Part shown: in pieces, positions 1 to 10,896 of the stretch | How the letters are laid out: each line of letters starts with the position of its first letter | Numbering within the stretch: position 1 is the first letter of the stretch | Translations under genes and position numbers: made by a program | The notes under the pieces: model-generated | Told to the model about the DNA's origin: nothing | Database searches by the model: none | What the model saw: only the letters and a program-made list of their open reading frames with translations | DNA from: Leptodactylus fallax | Lineage: Eukaryota > Chordata > Amphibia > Anura > Leptodactylidae | DNA length: 64,000 nt | NCBI GenBank assembly: GCA_947044405.1 | Contig: CAMRHE010000360.1 | Coordinates: 421,001-485,000, forward strand | Reading direction: 5' to 3'

Positions 1-359
1 ATCACAATACAGTCTTACCCCGACCCTTGTTATGATGCAGCCGACAGCAGGGCCTGGTTATCTTCAGCTGACTGCGGGCCCCTTACCCTTTGCGATTGCT
101 ATGCTCAGCTTCATTTCTGTATTACACATGCAGAAATCTCCCTTTGCCCATCCTGACGCATGCGCAGGACAGTGATAAAGCTGTGCACATTACACCTTAC
201 TGCACTGTGCATGCCCAGGAATACAAGGCTATGGCATATGTGCGAGGTTTGGTGGAGGCTGGCAATGATGTACAGCAGCTGGAGGAAGTTTATCAAGCTA
301 GTCAGTATTTCTTCTAATATCTGTTTTGCTCTTAACTCTGATAGTTTTGTTTCCAACAG
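1..359 (+). other. Intron or upstream flank of zinc-finger gene 1
   Basis: Non-coding sequence in front of the finger exon. It ends in a pyrimidine-rich tract and an AG at 358-359, a convincing splice acceptor. I looked for the KRAB-like exon that normally precedes such an exon in frog zinc-finger genes and did not find it here, so the upstream exons lie outside the window. Confidence 0.5.
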
Positions 360-1765
360 ATGAGCCAGACGTCACTTCAAGATTTCCAATGTCCTCTTCA
401 GGACATCCAGGAGACAAACCTGTGGGACATAGCTCCTGTGACATAGAAGACTTTGAAGCTGAAAATATGGACATAACCACAGAACACAGAATAGTTTGTG
501 TAAAAAGAGAATCAGATGTGAAGACTGAAGATGACATATCTCACATGTATGATATGGAAGAACTCCCAGTGCTCAATATTAAAAAAGAGTCTTTATCTGG
601 GGATGAAGGAAATTTCACAGAAGCTTCTGGCTCCACTCCTGTGGATAACTCGCACTACACAACTATCATTAAAAAAGAACTTTGTTTCAGTGAGGAGACA
701 GAATATACTGCCAACCATATCAAAAAGGAGCTTGGTTCTGGTGGTGAAGGAATCCTTAGAGACGTGGACATGCTCAATATTAAGAAAGAGTCTTTATCTG
801 GGGATGAAGGAGATTTCACTGAAGCTTCTGTCTCCACTCCTGTGGATAACTCGCACTACACAAATATCATTAAAAAAGAAGAACCTTATTTCAGTGAGGA
901 GACAGAATATACCGCTAACAATATAAAAAAGGAGCCCAGTTCTGGTGGTGAAGGAATCCTTCGAGACGTGGACAGTTGTTCATCCATGACCTATATAAAG
1001 GTAAAACCACCCTCCTGCAAACAAGAACACCTAAGAGTTATGGACATTAATACTCACAGCCTGAGCACACCCATGTATAAGCCTGGTAGTAAGGTAAACC
1101 CATCTCAGATAGCTGAGCCCAACACCAACCAACCTACCAACTCCTGTTCTATAAACCCCCAAAAAGTCCATGGAGTGAAAACAATACCATGTTCTCAGTG
1201 TGGCAAAAACTTCTCTTGTAGTTCTGCTGTCAACCAGTGTCGGGCAGCGCATACAGAAGACAAACTATTTACATGCTCTGAGTGCGGCAAGTGCACGCCA
1301 TCGAAACTAGGCATCATAGTCCATCAGGTGGAGAAGCCAATTGTATGCTCAGATTGTGGACAGCAATTCTTCTCCAAGTCTCACCTTGACAGGCATCAGA
1401 TAAAACACACTGGAAAGAAGCCATTTTCTTGTGGGGAATGTGGAAAATCTTACATTAATAAGTCTGCCCTCATCTCACACCAGAGAAGTCACACAGGAAA
1501 TGCCTTGTACGTGTGTCCTGTGTGCGGAGAATCTTTTGTACAGAAGAGCAGTCTTCAGCAACATGTGGACATTCATACAGGAGAGAAACCCTACACCTGT
1601 ACTGATTGTAAGAAATGTTTCCTTCAGAAGAGTAAGCTCCGGAAACACTCAAGAGTACACCTGCCGAAAAACAAAGAGACTTTCTCTTGTTCTGAGTGTG
1701 GGAAATGCTACAAACGGAGGGCCGATTTCAGATGGCACATGTTGATACACCTTGGTGAAAAATGA
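360..1765 (+). CDS. C2H2 zinc-finger protein, terminal exon (5' part of gene outside window)
   Basis: Large last exon of a frog-type C2H2 zinc-finger gene, probably a nuclear DNA-binding transcription regulator. The acceptor AG at 358-359 leaves phase 1, so the first codon is split (G|AT, Asp), the same phase as in the second zinc-finger gene here. About 280 residues of acidic linker carry repeated I-K-K-E motifs, the psi-K-x-E form of SUMO acceptor sites, partly created by a 67-codon duplication. Fingers follow at about 1195-1762. Finger 1 has Cys instead of the first zinc-binding His. Finger 2 is shortened and lacks its last His. Fingers 3 to 7 are canonical C-x2-C-x12-H-x3-H with TGEKP-like linkers in places. 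The stop is TGA at 1763. The open frame extends upstream to an ATG at 326, but that part is intron. Binding specificity is unknown. Confidence 0.85.
572..976 (+). repeat. In-frame tandem duplication inside zinc-finger gene 1
   Basis: Two adjacent copies (about 572-772 and 773-976) encode nearly the same 67 to 68 residues, starting at L-N-I-K-K-E-S-L and ending at L-R-D-V-D. Each copy carries three I-K-K-E motifs, so the duplication doubled the putative SUMO sites. The second copy has one extra Glu codon. Confidence 0.85.
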
Positions 1766-1965
1766 TCCCAAACTTGCCTATAGCTGGGACGAGTACTTGC
1801 CCAACAGCTACCTTATGGCCACCTTAATATTGCCCATTCCTCAGACTTCCTTCTGAGCTGAGAGAGTGCACAGCTCCTGTCTTGCCCCTATTTCATGGTG
1901 GGTGTTATATAAGCTGCTGGTTATACCAGTCGGCCTCTCACTAGAAGCAGCAAACATACAGAGAC

Positions 1966-1971
1966 AATAAA
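1966..1971 (+). promoter_or_regulatory. Polyadenylation signal AATAAA of zinc-finger gene 1
   Basis: AATAAA lies 200 bases after the stop codon and is followed by a T-rich stretch near 1990-2003, a plausible cleavage region. It gives a 3' UTR of about 220 bases. Confidence 0.55.
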
Positions 1972-1989
1972 TCCTGGCACAGATTCTCT

Positions 1990-2439
1990 ACCACTCTCTT
2001 CTTGTGAGTTATTCAGACAGCCTAATGTGGCTGCATTTTAGGCTATGTCTACATGGCGACGAGTTGCGTGGCACAAATTTCAGTGTGCTGTACTGTTCAC
2101 TTGTTTCATTGTGACATGACAGTCGTGGCAAATCCAAACCTGTTGGATTCTGCTCAAAGGTCACATGCAGCTTCTTTACCATAGACTTGGTCCACGAAAG
2201 TCGCATCTGACTCACAAGCAATGTGTCTACGACTTGACTGTTTTTACAGCCAACTAAAAAAGTTGCACAACAGACCAGTTACATAACTGTTTGGTGACAT
2301 ATGTTGCTGTGTAACCATAGCCTTAGTGTCTGTATTACGTCATTGGGTCCCAGCCCAAGCACCATTCTAATGATCCAAACTAACCTTGTGAAGTCCCAGG
2401 TAGACTGCAGTTCTATTGACCATGCAAATAAGACCACTT
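1990..2439. other. Intergenic sequence, no gene seen
   Basis: Only short open frames without recognisable protein features. The wording around 2040-2230 looks like an old interspersed repeat, but I cannot place it in a family. Confidence 0.4.
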
Positions 2440-2889
2440 TGTTGGCAAAAGGGCCGCATGTGGCCCAGGATGGCTATGAATGTGGCCCGACATAAAATTG
2501 TAAACTGTTTTTTGTGATTATGTGTCGCAGTGTCACATAAGATAAACATGGGTACGCTCTTGCTATTCGTATGCATGCCTACGTGTGTATGAATGGTAGA
2601 TTCGGCAGTGTGCGGCCTTTGGCGTATTATATTCCAAGCGCAGAAGGTGGAATTGAAACCATCAGACATTATATGCGCTTGTGAGTATTATATTTCAACC
2701 TACCATTTTATTATGTGATTTATAAATCTGGTAAGATTTCTTATTCGATTGTTACAGATACTTCTACACCTTACATCTGTGGTGGCAGACATAATGAAAA
2801 TTGTTGTTAGTGTGTGTATAATGTGTGGTCCAGAACAACATTTCTTCTTATAATGTGGCCTAGAGACTCCAAAACGTTGGACACCTCTG
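2440..2889. mobile_element. Old hAT-like repeat, one end preserved
   Basis: The right end reads, on the minus strand, CAGAGGTGTCCAACGTTTTG, a typical hAT terminal sequence starting CAG-GGTGTCCAA, followed by words about the element body that recur in frog repeats. The left end is not clear, so the start is approximate. No transposase is encoded. Confidence 0.4.
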
Positions 2890-3228
2890 CTATAGATGAA
2901 TGCATGACCTGGAAATAAAGCCAAGTCAGAACATCTCTTCCAAAATGATGAGAGACCCTTCTGCAGACGGTGGTTTCGAGGTTATTGACTCTCTTCAATA
3001 CAAAGCAGGGTACTAGCTGGCTGGGTGAGAGGTCATGGGTCCCTGTTCCTTTAGGAGGAGATATTCTGGCTTGGATTTATTCCCATATTACCGTAGGTCA
3101 TTAGGTTTCAGGAAAATCAGGCATTGATCTATAAGAAGCTACCTTCCAAAAGGTGGCGCTAGAGCAAGTGCCCCATTCGAAGAGGACTTTTCATGCCCTC
3201 AGAGATGGACGGTATTAGAAAGACAGTG

Positions 3229-3528
3229 CGCTGTCAGCTTTGCCAGTATGAGCTCGGGTGCTGGAGATATCGCTGCATTTAGTTTTGGCACAGATTTCCC
3301 TTCACTGTCAGAAGGGCGAGCTTCAGCATCATCACTGGACTGTGACAAATGCCTCCCCTCACAGTACAATGCTATGGAAGAATACTGTCGGGAGGAAGCG
3401 TTCCTCACAGTCCAACAATGACTTAGAGCTATAAAGCCCATCCTTCTGACAGTGGAGGGATATTAGTACCAAAACTAACCGCAGCGATATCTCCACCACC
3501 GGGGCGCATACTGGCAAAGCTGACAGTG
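3229..3528. mobile_element. Foldback element (about 300-bp imperfect palindrome)
   Basis: The left arm starting CTGTCAGCTTTGCCAGTATG at 3231 is answered in reverse complement by the right arm ending at 3526. The match continues through GGAGATATCGCTG and on inwards: even the central part (GGACTGTGA near 3340 against TCACAGTCC near 3406) is complementary. Nearly the whole unit can fold into one hairpin. No open frame of note. It resembles a foldback or snap-back MITE. Confidence 0.65.
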
Positions 3529-4903
3529 TGGTAAATTCAGCTTTTTAGCGGTATATAATATCACCCATCTCCAAGGACTTATTTGCATATTCATTTCCCA
3601 TCATTCTTAGCATTGTACAGGGAGTTATTAGACATGCCCTGCTAGTTGGCCTGGTCTCCTTACATAGACATAGTATGTCTTCTTACCCACATCTATGAGC
3701 TCTAACCCAGCTAGTCACAGGAAGGAGGTCTAATGGCTGCCCTGTACTTCCTCTTTCATAGCTTGTGAGCATGATCCCTTTATTGCTTGATCTTCCATAC
3801 TCGGTGGGAAGAGAAGACATAATCTCACGGTATTCTCTCACTTCTTTAAGTTTGTGTTTTTCACTTTTTCTTTGTCACTAGGATCGAGTGATGTCCTTTT
3901 TGGGACCTTCCCAAGGTCTAGGGGGTTGAGTTGCATGGCCTTACTGGTTCACTCCATCTCTGCAACCAACCCCAGCTGACCTCTGCTTCTGTGGGGGTGG
4001 GTGCAGCAAATTGGCTTCTACCTGGGCTCTGACCCCAGTGTCCACCAGGAGCACGTTGGGTCTCCCTAAACTTCAGCATGGGGAAACTATAGTCTGCAAA
4101 CCTCTAAGGGTCTTTTGGGGAAGTTTGGGGGCCTTCCTCTGGCAAGTGAGGGCTTGTGATGGACCGCATCCTGGTGCACTTTTTTTGCACATGGGTGGAA
4201 GAAAGCACAATCTCAGGGTTTCATTAAAAGAAATAAGAAAAAACTTTGTTTATTAGTCCTGTGGTTGGGTGAGAACTTGCCACTATAATGATAAGGTTAA
4301 TTCAGGGTCAATAAATATGGAGACTTACTGCCGTAATACAGACAATAACAAGACAACAATAATAAGAGAAATTCCTCTTCATTTTCCGCTGCTGAATTGC
4401 CGCGACGGGATGCTGATGTAGGGCATTGACATTGTTGCGGCTTTCCACTGCAGAATAGGCCCAAATGAATGGGCCTAGTTCGCAGGGACTCCAGAGCCAT
4501 GGCAAGATTCAGCAGGATGCTGCTTTTTTCCACTTCCTGCTCCGATCTCTGCCTCCCACTAAAAGCAATGGGAGGCAGAGGTGGAGGTGGATTCAGGGGT
4601 GGAATGTGCTCCCAAATCTGTAGCGGATTCCTCAGTGTGAAGCTACCCATAGACTGGGAAATGGGCAGAAGATTTCAGTTTGCTCCTGCTGTATAGTAAG
4701 CCCACCCCCCATTACAGTTGGTTTGAAGTTAAAGGAGTTGATCTCAACAACCATGAGAATGGAGGTCTGCAAGTGCCACGAGTGCCTTATGTGAATGAAG
4801 CAGTGGTGTACGTGTGTGACCGCCACTACACCTATATGGGAATGATCATGTCTGGTATATGTGTAGAAGGGGTTTGAAAGACAAGTGTAGCTGGAATCAG
4901 GTA
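3529..4903. other. Intergenic sequence, no gene seen
   Basis: No coding region, RNA gene or clear transposon end was recognised. Short open frames here lack protein-like composition. Small unclassified repeats are likely. Confidence 0.4.
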
Positions 4904-5138
4904 CAGTGCCATGCAAAAGTCTTCATACTCCTTGAACTTTGTCACCTTACAACCACAAACTTAAATGTATTTTCTTGAAATTTTCAGTGATGACCAACAC
5001 AAAGTACCAGATAATTGTGAAGTGGAAGGAAAATGATAGGTTATTTCTTTCCCAGTCTCAAGTCTTTTGCAGCCTCCAACAGGTTTTCTTCCAGGATTGC
5101 CCTGTATTTTGCTCCATCCATCTTCCCTTCAGCTTTAA

Positions 5139-5890
5139 CCCCTTAATGACTGGGCCATTTTTTGTTTTTGCATTTTCGTTTTTCCCTCCCCACATTCCAA
5201 GAGCCATAACTTTTTCATTTTTCAGTTCACAGAGTCACATGATGGCTTATTGTTTGCGAAACAAATTGTACTTTGTAATGTCACTATTCAATATGCTGTG
5301 CAATGTACTGGGAAGCTGGAAAAAAATTCAGAATGAGGTGCAATTGGAGAAAAACTGCATTTGCGCCAAATTCATATGGGTTTAATTTTTACAGCATTCA
5401 CGGTGTGGTAAAAATGACATGTTACCTGTATTCTGCGGGTCAGTACGAACATGGTGATACCATATTTATAGAGTATTTGTAATGTTTTGATACCTTTTAA
5501 AAAATTAAAAACTTTGCTAAATAGAAACAAAATTTTGCGTCGCCATATTGTGACACCTGTAACTTTTTCATATTTACATGTACGGAGCTGGGTATGGTGT
5601 CTTTTTATGCGGGACAACATGACGTTTTTATTGATACCATTTGGGGAAAGATCAGATGGTTTGATCACTTTTTATTCAATTTTTTATAAGAGACAAAGTG
5701 TTGAAAAAAAACGCTATTTGGCCATTTTGATTTTTTTCTCCGCTACGCTGTTCACCGTATGGGATAAATATTTTAATAGTTCGGGCATTATGGAGCGCGG
5801 GGACACCTAATGTGTTTATGCTTACTTTTGTTTATTTACTTTTATATCTGATCTAGGGAAAGGGGGGTGATTTGAACTTTTGTGTTTGTG

Positions 5891-5921
<31 letters not shown>

Positions 5922-6333
5922 TTTCATACCTTGGGACCTTGAAATCTAGGGAGACTGATCGATCATACTATTCACTGCGATACTACTGTATCGCAGTGAA
6001 TAGCAAAATGCCTTCACTGCTATTAGACGATGCCTCTGGCATCGCGTAATAGCTGTAATGTAATGACAGGCCTGGGAGCCTTCAATTGGCTCCCGGCTGT
6101 CATGGCAACCAAGCGCTGCCCTCCGATGACGTTCTGGAGGGCGGTGATCAGGTAAAAATGGCGGCACCTGTGGCAGCTGTGCAATTTAGACGCCGCGGTG
6201 CTGTTAGTGGCGGGTCCTGGCTGTATTACATAGCCAGCACCCGCGATGTATGGAGAGCGCTCAGCTCCTGAGCGCTCTCCATACATCGTCATGTGACTCA
6301 GGACGTACTATTACGCCCTGGGTCGTTAAGGGG
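5139..6333. mobile_element. Non-autonomous TTAA-flanked DNA element (piggyBac or Kolobok type)
   Basis: Flanked on both sides by TTAA (5135-5138 and 6334-6337) with inverted ends: CCCCTTAATGACTGGG at the left, CCCTGGGTCGTTAAGGGG at the right. It interrupts the Tc1 transposase relic around it, so it inserted later. It contains a long T run (about 5889-5916) and a palindrome of 14-base arms at 6252-6285 (GAGCGCTCAGCTCCTGAGCGCTC core). No transposase. TTAA target sites fit piggyBac and Kolobok; the sequence alone does not decide between them. Confidence 0.75.
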
Positions 6334-6344
6334 TTAAACAATGG

Positions 6345-6705
6345 TTTTCTTCTTGCCGCTCTTCCATAAAGACCAGATTTGTGGAGTGTGAGACTTATAG
6401 TTGTCCTGTGGACAGATTCTCCCTGTACCTGAGCTCTGGATTTCTGCAGCTCCTTCAGAGTCACCATGAGCCTCTTGGCTGCTTCTCTGACCAGTGCTCT
6501 CCTTGCTAGATCTGTCAGTTTAGGTGGACGGCCATGTCTTGGTAGGTTTGCAGTTGTAGAATACTTTTTCCATTTTTGGATGATGGATTGACCAGCTCCT
6601 TGGGATGCTCAAAGCTTGGGATATGTTTTTATAACCTAACCCTGCTTTAAACTTCTCCACAACTTTATCTCTGACCTGTCTGGTGAGTTCCTTGGTCTTC
6701 ATGAT
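6345..6705 (-). pseudogene. Tc1 transposase N-terminal relic
   Basis: Minus-strand frames give the start M-K-T-K-E-L-T-R-Q-V-R-D-K-V-V-E-K-F and then, in another frame, V-T-L-K-E-L-Q and H-R-T-T-I-S-x-T-L-H-K, the two helix-turn-helix parts of a Tc1 transposase. At least one frameshift separates them, and the DDE catalytic core is absent beyond the nested insertion. Not functional. Confidence 0.75.
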
Positions 6706-7073
6706 GCTGTTTATTCACTAGTGTTCTCTAACAAACCACTGAGGCCTTCACAGAGCAGGTGTATTTATACCGAGACTACATTACACACAGCTGGACTCTA
6801 TTAACTAACTGACTTCTGAAGGCAATTGTGTGCACTAGATTTTATTTAGGGGTATCAGAGTACAGGAGGCTGAAGACTTTTGCACGTCACACTTTTCAGA
6901 TTTTTATTTGTTAAAAATGTTAACCTTGTATCATTTTCCTTCCACTTCACAATTATCTAATACTTTGTGTTGGTTATCACTGAAAAACTCAAGAAAATAC
7001 ATTTAAGTTTGTGGTTGTAAGGTGACAAAATGTGACAAAGGTCAAGGTGTATGAAGACTTTTACAAGCCACTG

Positions 7074-7870
7074 TATAAATGTCATATGTGTCACACACAG
7101 CACACCTACATACATAATCTACATGACTCCATACGTACCCTCTATATACCCCACACATCTGCATAGATTCCCTATAGATAGACCGGTGTGCGTGAACGTA
7201 CTGACACACACACTTTACACTTCCTGCATGTTCATGTTTTTCCTTTGTCAGCCTTGCTTTGTGTTTTCTCACTTTTCCTGTGTGCACTCACAGTTCTGCT
7301 TATTTTTCCTCTATAAGAAAATGTATGAAAAAAAAATATTAGCCCCAGAGCGAAGCTTCATGTAAAGGCTTTCAGAAATTTCTATTCATAAACCAATAAC
7401 TTTTCGAGATTTGTAGAAAACAAATGTAAAAAGGTTGTGTACAAGTCTTATCCACAGGCTCTGAACACAAACCACATGCATACCTACATGCCATGCTATA
7501 GATGTTCCACTAACCCCCATTTTGTGGCAAGGGCAGAGCAGGAAATGCTTGACCCAAGCCGCCCAAACATATTCGATTAATTGGCCAATTCGGACATATA
7601 CACACAGTGCAATTGCATCTTGCAGCAACTGGCGCTGCTTTTTTTTTTGATGGTGCAGTATAATGGTTAGTGTTGATGATGGGAGGTTCATATGAAGGAT
7701 CATCAATCAGACAGATGTCCAAAATCTAAAGTGTATGGCCAGTCTTCGCCTGCATTCACACAAATATGGGTGAAAACGGTCGTGAAAAAAATCCTTATAG
7801 AATGTAAGCTCTCGCGAGCAGGGCCCTCACTCCTATTGTTTGATATGTTTATTTCTTTGTCACATTGTAA
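7074..7870. other. Flank between Tc1 element and Helitron
   Basis: No gene was recognised. The last 70 bases (about 7800-7870) contain a TGTAAGCTCTCGCGAGCAGG word common at the 3' end of old vertebrate LINE or SINE copies. That part is only a weak repeat call. Confidence 0.35.
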
Positions 7871-7888
7871 TCTATATATATAAAACTC

Positions 7889-8250
7889 AAAATCTGTAGT
7901 AGCCCGCTCCTATACAAATCCACAGTTCTTGCCCGATTTGGGTGAAACTTGGCACGCCCCCTCTCCACCCACAGGAGCAGAATACTGTGCATGTTACATC
8001 TCACTAGCGTTCCCCCGTCATGAGATTGGGGACCCGGAAGTTAGGCCCTATATATATAATGGGGAAATGTGAAATCTGTAGTAGCTTGCGCTACACAAAT
8101 CCACAGTTCTTGCCCGATTTGGGTGAAATTTGACACACCCCCTCTCCACCCACAGGAGCAGAATACTGCGCATGTTAAATTTTGCTAGCGTCCCCTAGTC
8201 ATCAGATTGGGGCCCCTGAAGTTAGGCCCTATATAATGAGGAAATGTGAA
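7889..8250 (+). repeat. Two direct repeats of about 180 bp in the Helitron 5' leader
   Basis: The words AAATCTGTAGTAGC, CCACAGTTCTTGCCCGATTT, CACCCACAGGAGCAGAATAC and GAAGTTAGGCCCTATATA occur in the same order from about 7889 and again from about 8070. The duplication lies directly behind the Helitron 5' terminus. Confidence 0.85.
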
Positions 8251-8344
8251 GGTGAAAGTGACAGTGCTGAGGGGCAAACAACAGTTGTGACTAACAGGGA
8301 CAGATTATAGCGATGACGCCAAAGAGTCACTGCTTAAGGAGCCG

Positions 8345-8790
8345 CACCACCACACACAACATATAAACATTTCACAAAAACCATACAAACATCACACAGA
8401 GAGCACACATACACCAACCCACAAGCACAATGCCACAACACACCACACAAACACCAGACCACGCTAGACAAACACCACCCCATAAATACCACAACACCAC
8501 TCCATAAATACCACATGCACACCACACACACACGAACGCAAGGACCAGACACGCACGCAAACACATGGAGATGGATGCACCCTACGCACACAGACAGAGC
8601 ACATGCGTACTCACACACACCTACCGCACGCATGGACACTTGCACTGCGCACGCACAAACACATGGATCACATGCGCACACACATGCATACATATACACG
8701 GACCACGCACGTGCATGCACACACGCATACATACACATGTATCACACGTGTGCACACACATACACACACGCACTGTCAAATCACGTCTGG
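8345..8790 (+). repeat. CA-rich low-complexity stretch
   Basis: About 445 bases of imperfect CA/CACAC repeats with G and T interruptions. Open frames across it (His/Thr-rich on one strand, Cys/Val-rich on the other) come from the repeat and are not genes. Confidence 0.8.
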
Positions 8791-8800
8791 TATCCTTACT

Positions 8801-8973
8801 GGCTGCTTGCACGCTACAGTATTTTTCACGGGCCTCCAGGCCATGGATTTGGTGGTTCCATAGACTTCTTTGTGCACAAAGATGTGAATTTTGCAGACTC
8901 CATAGAATGTTTATGGAGCTGTAGAATCCACGGCCCGGAGTCCCGTGAAAAATACTGTAGTGTGCAAGCAGCC
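8801..8973. mobile_element. 173-bp MITE with 28-bp inverted ends
   Basis: The left end GGCTGCTTGCACGCTACAGT is answered by the right end ACTGTAGTGTGCAAGCAGCC, and the match goes on through TATTTTTCACGG. TTACT flanks both sides (8796-8800 and 8974-8978), a probable 5-bp target duplication. Inner words CCATAGA and CCATAAAC-like pairs extend the symmetry. No coding capacity. Superfamily undetermined. Confidence 0.8.
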
Positions 8974-9279
8974 TTACTGAGCAGCAATATTGGTCAGGCA
9001 AAAACTGCCCCATAGTAAGATTGTCATTATTGGTTACTATACAGGGAGCTTTCATCACTGAAGCTGCTGAGGTAAAGTGAAAGCTGAGCTCTGATTGGTT
9101 GCTATAGGCAACTACACAAGTCTGCCTGTGAGGCGGTTTTCATTACTGAGATGTGAGCTCCTTCAGGTCATAGTAATACTGTGTGAGGGCTGCTCTGTAT
9201 TTACTATTCATCCTATTATATCTCTTATCAGTGTCAGGTGAAGACTAAAGGGTCATAATACTAAGGACTGTTTTTTAAA

Positions 9280-10455
9280 ATGCCGCCTAAAAAACGACCA
9301 TCTATTGGGCAAGTTCATCCAAAAGCTAAGAACACTAAATTGTGTCAAAGAGCTGAGACAAGTGAACAACGTGACTCGCAGCTTGAAAAGAAACGGATGA
9401 GACAGGCTGAATGTAAGGCACCTGAGACATCAGAGCAACGGGAATGTCGTCTTCACAAGAATCGGATAAGGCAGGCTGAAGCAAGGAATATGGAAACATC
9501 TGAACAAAAGTATGAAGGTTCTGAAAATGACCGCATACAAAATATGCAACGTGTGCAAAGATGTAGGCAGGCTGATTTGTGTTTGGAAGCATTTCACTAC
9601 AACCCAATTCAAGACTATAGGTCACATCAGAAAGGTATAATTGGCAAAATGGACATAATATGCAAACATTGTCAAGCAAAGAAGTTTAACTTGGAATCGC
9701 CTGGTATGTGCTGCTCAAATGTCAAAGTCAGTGTGCCACCTTTAGATCTACCTCCTGAACCACTTCTTTTATACATGTCAGGAACAACTCCAGAGTCAAA
9801 GCATTTTCTGTAAAATATTACGACAGCTGGACTCCAGGAAGCAGGATTTATGCCAACTTTTAAAGTCCAGGGCCAAATATATCACAAAATCGGTTCAATG
9901 CTTCCTGTAGCAAATGAAGATCCAAAGTTTTTACAAATTTGGGGGAAGACGAACAAATGCAAGCTTATAGACAGTGTGAAGCTATACTTGAGACAAAAAA
10001 AGAGATTGTGTTGAATTTGCAAAGCTTTTTCCATCAGCACAATCAGTTAGTAAACCTTTTCAAAACAGCCTTAGAAAGAATGCCACGCGATGAATATCAA
10101 GTTGTAATAAGAGCAGACAAGACACTGTTTGGTGAGCATGAAAGGCGATTTAATTCTCCCACTGTTAACGAAGTAGCTATTGTACTGGTTGGACAGGAAT
10201 TTCAAAGCCGAGATATAATTATTCAGCGACGAAGCGACAAACTTCAACGTATTGCAGAAACACATAGATCATATGATGCTCTGCAATAGCCGATAATATT
10301 TTGGAATGGCCAAGATGGCTATCACTTTAATCTGATACAGACTGATCCCAAGACTGCTAGGCCAACCAATAGAAAAATATCAGCTATGGACTTTTATGCC
10401 TACCAAATAATGATCAGACATGGGTCTTCTAACCACATTTTACAATGTAGGCAAT
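9280..10455 (+). pseudogene. Helitron Rep protein, N-terminal part (broken)
   Basis: From ATG at 9280 the frame encodes a basic region with three or four copies of a motif E-T-S-E-Q-R-x-x-R-L-x-K-x-R-x-R-Q-A-E, then a Cys/His cluster (C-K-H-C and C-C at about residues 127-150), as in Helitron Rep proteins of animals. The frame stops at 9813. Related coding continues in other frames to about 10455: H-Q-H-N-x-L-V-x-L-F-K-T-A-L, then V-I-R-A-D-K-T and H-E-R-R-F-N, then a stop-interrupted I-F-W-N-G-Q-D-G-Y-H-F stretch ending near C-R-Q, where LINE sequence begins. At least two frameshifts and one stop. Confidence 0.82.
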
Positions 10456-10896
10456 GTACATCCATGAATAAAATATATACAGTGACAATGCATAGTACGA
10501 ACAAGTAAATCTTATCAAACGTACGGTAAACCTAACATGTTGAGGCTATAGGGGACGACAATCAGTTTTTGCCATAAGACGGAGAAGATGGGGAACAGGC
10601 TAGAGGAGGATAAGGAATAAAGCGAAGGGCAAAACAACAAAAGAACAGAAAACACAAACCATAGTCTAGGCCTAGAGAATGAATACAGTCGGATAGTATC
10701 CCCCCACTCACAGAGTAGTCGGTTCGCCCCTTACAAAAGGGGGAGACCCATCAGCTACCAGATATCAATTTTCCAATTTCTTAAATAAATGGTATATAGG
10801 TGTTACAGGAATAACAAATCATAGCAGCCCCCAGAGGCTATAAATAAAGTAGGATGAAATACCCTAGTGAAAGGGAAGGTCTCGCTGTATAGTCCG

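Larger units (their letters stand above)
4904..7073 (-). mobile_element. Tc1/mariner element, internally deleted, carrying a nested TTAA element
   Basis: Inverted ends face each other: CAGTGCCATGCAAAAGTCTT at 4904 and its imperfect complement ending CCACTG at 7073, each next to a TA dinucleotide (4902-4903 and 7074-7075), the Tc1 target site. Homology of the arms extends about 140 bp. The interior keeps an N-terminal transposase relic on the minus strand (6345-6705); the catalytic part is mostly gone. A separate element occupies 5139-6333. Confidence 0.85.

Noticed and set aside
90..317. Open frame upstream of zinc-finger gene 1 as an upstream exon
   Set aside because: No KRAB-like or other domain, and the splice acceptor at 358-359 implies that the region is intron.
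5889..5916. T run as a retroposon tail
   Set aside because: It lies within a TTAA-flanked DNA element and has no adjoining retroposon body.
8334..8738. Cys/Val-rich minus-strand open frame of 134 codons and His/Thr-rich frames on the other strand
   Set aside because: All are products of the CA-rich low-complexity tract and lack real protein features.
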